From Paracnuella aquatica (GTDB lineage: Bacteria > Bacteroidota > Bacteroidia > Chitinophagales > Chitinophagaceae): a stretch of DNA of 64,000 bases. The stretch covers positions 744,001 to 808,000 of the forward strand of contig NZ_QOWJ01000001.1 in assembly GCF_003332885.2 (NCBI RefSeq). The letters run 5' to 3'. Positions within the stretch are counted from its first letter, which is position 1. Each line of letters opens with the position of its first letter. Both the position numbers and the translations under genes were made by a program. The notes below the pieces were generated by a model that saw only the letters and a list, made by a program, of their open reading frames with translations, searched no databases and was not told the origin of the DNA. Positions 1 through 6,120 of this stretch are shown piece after piece.

Positions 1-893
1 TCGATGGTAGCACCCACCGAGATAAAAAAGAGCCCAAGCAGCAAGCCTTTAAAAGGTTCGATATTGCTTTCCAATTCGTGCCGGTATTCGCTGTTTGCCA
101 GCACCACACCTGCTAAAAAACTGCCTAATGCAGGGCTCAAACCCACCATCGTCATCAACACAGTAATGCCTACAACAATCAGCAGCGCGGTGGCCGTAAA
201 CATTTCGTGCAGCCGAGAAGCAGCAATGAGCCGGAACAAGGGCCGCATGATGAACCGTGCCGCAACAATGATCGACGCAACCACGCCGAGCAAAACCAGC
301 GCCTGCAGCCATGCTGGTAAATGCGCCACCATGCTCGTACTGCTATGATCATCGGCCGAAGCAGGCAGCGGCAAATTTTGCAATAGCGGAAAAAGCGCCA
401 GCATCGGGATGACGGCAATGTCTTGGAACAAGAGCACCGAAAAAGCACTTTGCCCGGATGCGGTTTTCATCAAGCCTTTTTCCTGCATGGTTTGCAAAAC
501 AATGGCCGTTGATGACAGCGCTAAAATGCCACCTAATGCCACGGCTTGTTGCCAGGGCAAACCAAACATCATTGCACCGGTAAAAAGTAACAAAGCCGTG
601 CCGGCCACTTGCAAACCACCCATGCCTATTATGGAACGCCGCATGCGCCACAACACGGTCGGCTCCAACTCCAACCCAATGATAAATAGCATCATCACCA
701 CGCCAAACTCCGCAAAGTGCATCACGCTTTCGCCTTCATGCCCTACAAATCCTAAAACGGCTGGCCCAATAAGCACGCCTGCCAGCAGGTAACCCAGCAC
801 CGAACCGAGGTTCAATTTCTTGGCAATCGGCACCATCACCACCGCTGCAGCGAGGTACACCATTGCCTGGAAAAATATATTATTCTGGTCCAT
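1..893 (-). CDS. KefC/KefB-type CPA2 monovalent cation:proton antiporter, C-terminal part cut by window edge
   Basis: The frame is open from an ATG at 893 to the left edge, so about 297 N-terminal residues are visible and the end is missing. The translation is almost wholly hydrophobic, with about nine or ten membrane segments. It contains the CPA2 motifs [12 protein letters not shown] near residue 35 and [18 protein letters not shown] near 265. Family members exchange K+ or Na+ for protons across the inner membrane; Kef proteins are gated by glutathione adducts through a C-terminal TrkA-N domain, which would lie outside the window. The start overlaps the end of the upstream KefG-like gene by 14 bp, so the two are co-transcribed. 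The family is certain; the ion is not. Confidence 0.9.
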   Translation of the reverse strand, partial: MDQNNIFFQAMVYLAAAVVMVPIAKKLNLGSVLGYLLAGVLIGPAVLGFVGHEGESVMHFAEFGVVMMLFIIGLELEPTVLWRMRRSIIGMGGLQVAGTALLLFTGAMMFGLPWQQAVALGGILALSSTAIVLQTMQEKGLMKTASGQSAFSVLLFQDIAVIPMLALFPLLQNLPLPASADDHSSTSMVAHLPAWLQALVLLGVVASIIVAARFIMRPLFRLIAASRLHEMFTATALLIVVGITVLMTMVGLSPALGSFLAGVVLANSEYRHELESNIEPFKGLLLGLFFISVGATI

Positions 894-1503
894 TGTTTAA
901 AGCTTGTGTGTGTAAAGAAGGCGTTAGCCAGTCGTTTAAAAATGTGGCCGTGGAATCATGCGCTGCAACAGTTATTTCAGTCAGCATTTGCAGCAGTTGC
1001 CGGTACTGGCTGGCGTATTCGTCAATCATTTCTTTGCCCAGTTGATGCGATCCGGGCACCACAAACGGTGGCAGGTATTGCATGTGACACAGTGCGGCAG
1101 TTTGTTGAAAAGGCAGTAAAAACTGGCGGATTGGAAAAGCATGTTGCCCTTCGTTGGTGTAGGATGAAAGCGTACTACCCGCCGATAAAAAATTGCACAA
1201 CATTTTACCGGTTAATTGTGTGCCGCCTTTACCGTAGGCCCAACCATGTTCCAGCACCAGATCGATCCACTGCTTCATGATTGGTGGCGCACTGTACCAG
1301 TAAAGGGGATGTTGCATCACGATCACATCGTGCCGCAGCAGCAACGATTGTTCAAAGGGCACGTTAATGTCAAAATCGGGATAGGCCTCGTACAGGTCAT
1401 GAAAGGTCACATCCGGCAGACCTTTCAACTCTTTGATCAGCCTGCTGTGCACTCTTGATTTTTCGAGCAAGGGATGCGCAAACAGGATCAGCAGGCGGGG
1501 CAT
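880..1503 (-). CDS. kefG: KefG-like NAD(P)H oxidoreductase, ancillary subunit of the antiporter
   Basis: This 207-residue flavodoxin-fold quinone reductase begins with the motif [15 protein letters not shown]. It carries the family signature [19 protein letters not shown] and the segment [10 protein letters not shown]. These are typical of KefF/KefG/MdaB-type proteins, which bind FMN and activate Kef efflux systems from the cytoplasmic face. The ATG at 1503 gives the expected N-terminus; an upstream start at 1566 would add 21 unconserved residues. The gene overlaps the antiporter start by 14 bp, the arrangement seen for kefG-kefB and kefF-kefC. The symbol is by analogy. Confidence 0.85.
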   Translation of the reverse strand: MPRLLILFAHPLLEKSRVHSRLIKELKGLPDVTFHDLYEAYPDFDINVPFEQSLLLRHDVIVMQHPLYWYSAPPIMKQWIDLVLEHGWAYGKGGTQLTGKMLCNFLSAGSTLSSYTNEGQHAFPIRQFLLPFQQTAALCHMQYLPPFVVPGSHQLGKEMIDEYASQYRQLLQMLTEITVAAHDSTATFLNDWLTPSLHTQALNNGPE

Positions 1504-1670
1504 GAGCTTATTTATTTGCGCACAAATTAAAACACATTGGTGGTTTTTAGCATAAAGCAATTGCACAGCTGTTGGCGTGTCTTTTTATTTGCTAGAGCTC
1601 AAAAAAAGAATGGCCAATCAGTAAAATTTATTCGCTGTAGGTTCGGTAATAAGCTTGTACCAAAACTTTA

Positions 1671-2042
1671 TTACGCAGCCATCCGTACTTGTAGAAAAGC
1701 CCTGCGGCGGATGTAATAATGAAACAGAAAATACAGGAGGGGCAAGAAGGATAAAAACTTCAGGAGGAGAATATCAGATATAACACCAACCACTGCACAA
1801 ACACCCAGCAACAACAGGCCGGTGTAAAAAAGGCCGTCATCAATGGCGCAAACAACGTACAGGTGACAAGCCTTGCGGGGCGCACATTCCACCTGCAGCG
1901 GTGGCGAAATATGGTAGCCATCAGTTGCTACCAGCGACGATGGCTTTTTGGGCAATGTAATTACCACGGGTTCGTCGCGGCGAAGCGGGTAAATCACATT
2001 GCCATTGATCACCACCCGAACATCCAGGAAGTTGAGCAACAC
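1671..2042 (-). CDS. hypothetical membrane protein, start uncertain
   Basis: I do not recognise a family. The roughly 70-residue N-terminal part looks like a small beta-rich domain (segments VRVVINGNVIYPL and EPVVITLPKKPSS). It is followed by two hydrophobic segments around residues 70-110 and a basic C-terminus, so it is probably an inner-membrane protein with an exposed head. The only standard start nearby is the GTG at 2042, yet the frame stays open and protein-like upstream to the end of tpiA at 2087. The true N-terminus may therefore be longer and use a rare codon. It lies 44 bp downstream of tpiA on the same strand. Confidence 0.6.
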   Translation of the reverse strand: MLLNFLDVRVVINGNVIYPLRRDEPVVITLPKKPSSLVATDGYHISPPLQVECAPRKACHLYVVCAIDDGLFYTGLLLLGVCAVVGVISDILLLKFLSFLPLLYFLFHYYIRRRAFLQVRMAA

Positions 2043-2086
2043 CCCGCTTTTCCGGGTGATGACCAGGACATATGTTTCTGCGCTAT

Positions 2087-2851
2087 TTATTTTTTCAGTG
2101 CTTGAATGATTTGCACAAACTCGGGACCTTGCAACGATGCGCCGCCAACCAGGCCACCATCAACATCAGGCGCCCCAAAAATTTCTGCTGCATTCGCTGC
2201 TTTTACGCTACCGCCATACAATATAGAAATGTTATCGGCTACATCATTACCCCATTTCGACGCCAACACCGAACGCAGGTGTTGGTGCATATCCTGCGCC
2301 TGCTGTGTGCTGGCGGTTTTGCCGGTGCCAATGGCCCAAATAGGCTCGTAGGCAATCACCACTTTTTGTATGCTGTCGGCATCGAGGTGAAACAGCGATG
2401 CTTCCAGTTGTTTTTGCACAAAGCCATTTTCTTCACCGGCTTCGCGAACCGGCAGTGGTTCGCCGCAGCAGAAAATAGGCGTGATGCCATTGGCCAGGCA
2501 GATGTCAACCTTGGCGGCCAGTGTTGCGTTCGATTCTGCAAAATACTCGCGGCGTTCGCTGTGGCCAATCACGCACCAGTTGATGCCGATCGACTGCAGC
2601 ATTTCGGCTGAAACTTCACCGGTATAGGCACCGCTTTTTTTATCGGAACAGTTTTGTGCCGCGATGGCAACATTCGCCTGGTCGGCCACTTCGCTATTGG
2701 CCATAATGAGGTATGGAAAAGGAACCGAAAACACCACCTGCTGGTGTGCTTCCAGCGAAAGCTTTTCGCTTAAAATGCTATCCAGCAAGGTTTCGGCCTG
2801 CTGGTAGGTAAGGTTCATTTTCCAGTTTGCTGCGGCAATTTGTTTTCTCAT
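2087..2851 (-). CDS. tpiA: triosephosphate isomerase
   Basis: This 254-residue TIM-barrel enzyme interconverts dihydroxyacetone phosphate and glyceraldehyde 3-phosphate in the cytoplasm. All catalytic residues are present: Lys11 in AANWKMN, His97 in VIGHSERRE and Glu169 in AYEPIWAIGTG. The phosphate-binding loop residues ISILYGGSVK lie near the C-terminus. Length is normal for the family. It starts 2 bp after the DUF4177 gene stop, so the two form one transcript from the promoter element at 3076-3083. Three other glycolysis genes (pgi, pfkA, pyk) follow within 19 kb. Confidence 0.98.
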   Translation of the reverse strand: MRKQIAAANWKMNLTYQQAETLLDSILSEKLSLEAHQQVVFSVPFPYLIMANSEVADQANVAIAAQNCSDKKSGAYTGEVSAEMLQSIGINWCVIGHSERREYFAESNATLAAKVDICLANGITPIFCCGEPLPVREAGEENGFVQKQLEASLFHLDADSIQKVVIAYEPIWAIGTGKTASTQQAQDMHQHLRSVLASKWGNDVADNISILYGGSVKAANAAEIFGAPDVDGGLVGGASLQGPEFVQIIQALKK

Positions 2852-2853
2852 TG

Positions 2854-3063
2854 CTAAAGGTTATCGATTTTTCTTTTTAATAAAATGATCAGGGCATGCG
2901 TACCGCCCTGGTGCATATTGGTGTCGGTAGTACTTACTACCTCCCAGCCTTCGCGGCCGTGGGTATTGAGTGTGTTGGTCAGTTCCTGCAGGTCGATCTT
3001 TCCACTCCAAAATCCTTTCGTAGGCGCTTCCAAAAACTTGTATTCAAACTGGGTCATATCCAT
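2854..3063 (-). CDS. small DUF4177-like protein
   Basis: This protein of about 69 residues has the pattern FEYKFLE...LNTHGREGWEVVSTT...ALIILLKRK. That resembles DUF4177, a family of short soluble proteins of unknown function recognised by the GWEVV core. The ATG at 3063 (MDMTQF) or the one at 3057 (MTQF) can serve as start. Both lie just downstream of a TATTTTTG promoter element at 3083-3076, which excludes the longer TTG start at 3078. The gene immediately precedes tpiA with 2 bp between them. Confidence 0.75.
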   Translation of the reverse strand: MDMTQFEYKFLEAPTKGFWSGKIDLQELTNTLNTHGREGWEVVSTTDTNMHQGGTHALIILLKRKIDNL

Positions 3064-3075
3064 GCGGCGTTGCCG

Positions 3076-3083
3076 CAAAAATA
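3076..3083 (-). promoter_or_regulatory. Bacteroidota -7 element TATTTTTG for DUF4177-tpiA
   Basis: On the minus strand TATTTTTG matches TAnnTTTG exactly and ends 12 nt before the ATG at 3063. No TTG is seen at the expected distance upstream. It sets the transcript start near 3071 and rules out the longer TTG start. Confidence 0.55.
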
Positions 3084-3100
3084 GGCCTTCGGGTTTATGC

Positions 3101-4282
3101 TCAGTAATGATTGTAGATATGCTTTAAAATGAGTTCTTCATTGCTGGTGAGCGACTCGTCTTTCAACGCTTTCCATGATGCAATATCGGCGCAGGCTTTG
3201 TCAAACCGGTAACGTTCGATGCCGTCAAAACCCCAGGAAAAAGAAGGGATATATTTTGGCGACAGGCCGGCGCCAAAAATGTTGCTGCTGACGCCTACCA
3301 CGGTGCCGGTATTGAGCGATGTGTTGATAGCGGTGCGTGAATAATCGCCCATGATGAGGCCGCATTTGAGGCCCACCACTACTTCACCGCGGGGCGTCCA
3401 CACCTGCACGCCGGAGGCGGTATTTTTCACGTTGGAATTAGACGTGCCGGCACCCAGGTTGCACCACTCGCCAATCACCGAATCGCCCAGGTAACCATCA
3501 TGCGCTTTGTTGGAGCAGCCAAACAGCACCGAGTTTTTTATTTCACCGCCAACCACGCATTTAGGCCCGATGGTGGTAGCACCATAAATACGGGTGCCCA
3601 TTTTAATCACAGCTCCTTCGCCGATGGCGATTGGGCCACGCAGCAAACTGCCTTCCATGATGGTGGCATTTTTACCAATATAAATGGGCCCATCTGCAGC
3701 ATTGAAAATTGCATGGTTGATCCTGGCGCCTTTTTCAATAAAAATGTTTTTTGAACCCGAAGCCGGGTTGGTTGGACCCAATTTTTGCGAAGTTCTTTTG
3801 CGGGTAAGCAGCTCAAAATCCTGCGCAATGGCCCATGCGTTGAGTGTAAAAATGTGCCACGGAAAACGAATCTCCCTGATCTCTTCATCAATCTCAATGG
3901 ATCGGGTGATTTTGATCTTGTGCTCATTTTCAATTTCCCCTTTTGAAATGCAGTAAGCCACGCTTTCGCGGCCGCCGGCGGTAATACATTCGCCGGGTTT
4001 TAGTTTTTTGATGGCCCGAACCAGTTTGGGCGTTGGCAAAATATTGCCGTGAATAAGGTAAAGGATATCATCGCCAATCGATTGTGCATCTACGACCATG
4101 GCCCGGTCCAGATCTTTATAATCGTCTTCGTGTTTGTCGTAGGAATTGAGCCCTAGGTGGGCTTCCCATTTTTCCCGGATGGTCAGGATGCCGATGCGGA
4201 TGTCCTGCACCTGGCGGGTAAGTGTAAAAGGATAGAGCTGTTCGGGCTGGCAGAATTCTTCGGTAAACACGATTTTTTTCAT
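3101..4282 (-). CDS. GlmU-like putative sugar-nucleotidyltransferase/acyltransferase
   Basis: This 393-residue protein has a short, divergent N-terminal nucleotidyltransferase-like part (about 1-170, beginning MKKIVFTEEFCQPEQLYPFT). A left-handed beta-helix of hexapeptide repeats follows (about 190-340, e.g. IYIGKNATIMEGSLLRGPIAIGEG repeats cut by turns). Bacteroidota carry this GlmU-related protein beside or instead of canonical GlmU; a role in UDP-GlcNAc or related precursor synthesis is inferred. The frame is open to 4609, but the extra 109 residues are encoded by a palindromic repeat and are not conserved-looking. The ATG at 4282 fits the family and lies 28 nt after TATCTTTC, a near-match promoter element at 4318-4311. 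Confidence 0.85.
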   Translation of the reverse strand: MKKIVFTEEFCQPEQLYPFTLTRQVQDIRIGILTIREKWEAHLGLNSYDKHEDDYKDLDRAMVVDAQSIGDDILYLIHGNILPTPKLVRAIKKLKPGECITAGGRESVAYCISKGEIENEHKIKITRSIEIDEEIREIRFPWHIFTLNAWAIAQDFELLTRKRTSQKLGPTNPASGSKNIFIEKGARINHAIFNAADGPIYIGKNATIMEGSLLRGPIAIGEGAVIKMGTRIYGATTIGPKCVVGGEIKNSVLFGCSNKAHDGYLGDSVIGEWCNLGAGTSNSNVKNTASGVQVWTPRGEVVVGLKCGLIMGDYSRTAINTSLNTGTVVGVSSNIFGAGLSPKYIPSFSWGFDGIERYRFDKACADIASWKALKDESLTSNEELILKHIYNHY

Positions 4283-4437
4283 ATCCGGAGGGGCTGGTTG
4301 TTTGGCAACTGAAAGATAACTCCAGATGAGCATGATTGGAGTGGATATGCAGGATGTTTGTGTGAGGTTGTTGAAAAATTCACACTGCGGAAGAAATTGC
4401 AATGGGCTCAAATCGAGTTGCTGTTGCATTGCAGTGT

Positions 4438-4524
4438 TGTCATGCCGAACTCGTTTCGGCATCTCCTTTAATCTTCGGATTTGCCTTATGATCGAAGAGA
4501 TGCCGAAACAAGTTCGGCATGACA
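4438..4524. repeat. REP-like palindromic element, copy 1
   Basis: Two 28-bp arms (from TGTCATGCCGAAC at 4438 and ending GTTCGGCATGACA at 4524) are inverted with a single mismatch. Each arm contains its own 8-bp stem (ATGCCGAA / TTCGGCAT) around a 5-nt loop, so the element is a pair of small hairpins that can also fold as one long cruciform. It lies upstream of the GlmU-like start and downstream of the L31 terminator. A second copy with the same arms is at 55894-55979. Confidence 0.9.
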
Positions 4525-4641
4525 TTGTCGAAGTTCGGAGACGCTTCGGGCTGGCAGGTTGGTAATGAATTTTCTGTTTAATCGAAAGTTGATTTCCTGA
4601 ATAGATCATCTAAATCATTCCCAATCCCCACATCACCGGTC

Positions 4642-4675
4642 AAAAAAAATCCCGCTCCAAAGCGGAGCGGGATCC
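4642..4675 (-). terminator. terminator of the L31 gene
   Basis: A perfect 10-bp stem ATCCCGCTCC / GGAGCGGGAT (4649-4658 with 4664-4673) has a 5-nt loop and is followed on the minus strand by eight T. It lies 23 bp after the L31 stop codon. Confidence 0.92.
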
Positions 4676-4697
4676 TATTATTTTGCCGGGGCAAAAC

Positions 4698-4946
4698 TTA
4701 TTTCTTTGCGTATTTTTTGTTGAACTTGTCGATACGACCAGCGGTGTCAACCAATACGTTTTTACCGGTAAAGAAAGGATGCGACTGGCTGGAAATTTCC
4801 AGCTTCACCAGCGGGTATTCGTTGCCGTCTTCCCACTGTACGGTTTCTTTAGTATTAGCTGTAGAGCGGCTCAGGAAAGAAAATCCGTTACTCATGTCTT
4901 TGAACACCACGTAACGGTAGTTTGCCGGATGAAGATCTTTTTTCAT
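4698..4946 (-). CDS. rpmE2: 50S ribosomal protein L31, type B (zinc-independent)
   Basis: This 82-residue protein begins [21 protein letters not shown] and contains [21 protein letters not shown], the classic L31 core. It lacks the CxxC zinc-binding cysteines of type A L31 and has the longer central insert of type B. The ATG at 4946 is the family start. Transcription is predicted from a full promoter at 5069-5040, leaving an upstream leader of about 90 nt, and ends at a strong hairpin at 4642-4675. It is a single-gene unit. Confidence 0.96.
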   Translation of the reverse strand: MKKDLHPANYRYVVFKDMSNGFSFLSRSTANTKETVQWEDGNEYPLVKLEISSQSHPFFTGKNVLVDTAGRIDKFNKKYAKK

Positions 4947-5035
4947 GATTGATGGGTTTTGCATGCCAGACGCCTCCATTGGCGACCTACATACGGTTAT
5001 GTTATTTGCCGCCGGGGCGGATTTATGTTTACGAA
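4947..5035 (-). promoter_or_regulatory. 5' leader of L31 mRNA, possible autoregulatory structure
   Basis: The predicted transcript start near 5035 leaves about 89 nt before the ATG. The leader holds short complementary segments (CGCC...GGCG around ATGG, and CCGC...GCGG). Ribosomal-protein mRNAs in many bacteria carry leaders that bind the encoded protein. Regulation here is inferred from position only. Confidence 0.3.
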
Positions 5036-5039
5036 GGCG

Positions 5040-5069
5040 CAAAGGTAGGATATTAGCGCAAAAAAGCAA
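5040..5069 (-). promoter_or_regulatory. full Bacteroidota promoter TTG-N19-TACCTTTG for L31
   Basis: On the minus strand TTG (5069-5067), 19 bp, then TACCTTTG (5047-5040). This matches the -33/-7 consensus of Bacteroidota housekeeping sigma factor exactly. It lies just downstream of the yajQ stop. Confidence 0.75.
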
Positions 5070-5084
5070 AATCTAGTTTTCGGT

Positions 5085-5576
5085 TTAACTCCGCATATTG
5101 GTGTACTGCAGCGGCAGGTCGAGGTTGGCGCCTTTGCAGAGTTGGATCACCTGCTGCAGGTCGTCAATTTTTTTGGCGGTTACCCGCACGGTTTCATCCA
5201 TGATCTGCGCCTGCACCTTCAGACCCGAGTCCTTAATGAGCTTCACAATTTTCTTGGCGTCGTCCTGTTTCAGGCCGTTGCGCACCGGCACTTCTTTTTT
5301 TACAACTTTGCCGCTTTGGTATGGCTCTTTCGAAACGTCCAGCGCCGAAGGATCGATGCCCTGCTTCATGGTGCGGCTGATGAGCACATCCACCAGCTGG
5401 CGCATCCGCATATCATCGGTTGTGGCAATGTCAATGGTGCCGTCTTTTTTGTTGAGGTCGATTTCAACAGCGGCATCCTTAAAATCAAACCGGTTGGTGA
5501 TCTCTTTGCGGGTTACGTTAATGGCATTATCCAACAGCTGCATGTCGGTTTTGCTGACAATATCAAAAGAAGGCAT
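5085..5576 (-). CDS. YajQ-family nucleotide/cyclic-di-GMP-binding protein
   Basis: This 163-residue protein starts MPSFDIVSKTDMQLLDNAIN and contains the conserved NRFDFK segment and the KEVPVRNGLKQDDAKKIVKLIK segment. Both are diagnostic of the UPF0234/YajQ family, and the length is typical. Members have two ferredoxin-like domains. Some bind cyclic di-GMP and act with transcription factors; in others the ligand is unknown, so the precise role here is open. The stop lies 16 bp before the L31 promoter. A near-match element TAAATCTG at 5602-5595 could drive it. Confidence 0.93.
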   Translation of the reverse strand: MPSFDIVSKTDMQLLDNAINVTRKEITNRFDFKDAAVEIDLNKKDGTIDIATTDDMRMRQLVDVLISRTMKQGIDPSALDVSKEPYQSGKVVKKEVPVRNGLKQDDAKKIVKLIKDSGLKVQAQIMDETVRVTAKKIDDLQQVIQLCKGANLDLPLQYTNMRS

Positions 5577-6120
5577 GGGTTGAAAAGTTTGATGCAGATT
5601 TACGAATTTTTTGGTGCAGTTACAGCAGTTGCTATTATCCTAATACATTTAGATGAAACATCGCTTCGAGGAAATAAAGAAGCCCCTCTGGACAAAGGGG
5701 CCGAAGTTCACATGAGAAAAATACAGATTTTGGATAAAATACGAATTCCGTACCGAATTCAAAAAATTCTATCTAATTATTTTGGCACTTTGTTGAATTT
5801 TATTCTGCAACTTAAAATTAGACAAAGTTTTCATTCAATCAAGTTATTTTTTATTGATACCTCAAGTTACAAACATTAGGATGTGAACAACCCGCATTTG
5901 GACAAGCTGCAACATCTTATTATAAATGGCAGGTATCCGGTTTAAATGCTATTGAAACTCAGAACTTTTGTTGCCAAAAAAATCACACCACTGATCAGTA
6001 TCGCTCGCCAAAAGTGTTGTTTCAATTGAGCCGTTATTTAAGTTACAACATTGCGCATTATTTGCCGGTATAAAATAAAAAGGCAGGGTTGCCCCTGCCC
6101 TTCGTATTGGAGTTTTTCAG
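5577..6120. other. AT-rich intergenic stretch with no convincing gene
   Basis: Clearly richer in A+T than its neighbours. A hairpin (GCCCCT / AGGGGC, 5682-5701) lies near its left end. The plus frame from 5858 to a TAA at 6073 is open for 71 codons but has no usable start. A 55-codon plus ORF begins at an ATG at 5712. Neither resembles a family I know. The right end holds the receptor gene's terminator. Confidence 0.5.
6077..6100 (-). terminator. terminator of the outer-membrane receptor gene
   Basis: Stem GGCAGGG / CCCTGCC (6082-6088 with 6093-6099), loop of 4. It is followed on the minus strand by TTTTTATTTTA and lies about 20 bp after the stop codon. Confidence 0.88.

Noticed and set aside
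4283-4609. N-terminal extension of the GlmU-like gene
   Set aside because: The extra frame runs through the REP-like element and the family start MKKIVFTEEF is at 4282.
5743-5760. Two GAATTC copies separated by six bases
   Set aside because: Not a true extended palindrome once the spacer is considered; coincidence in an AT-rich stretch is likely.
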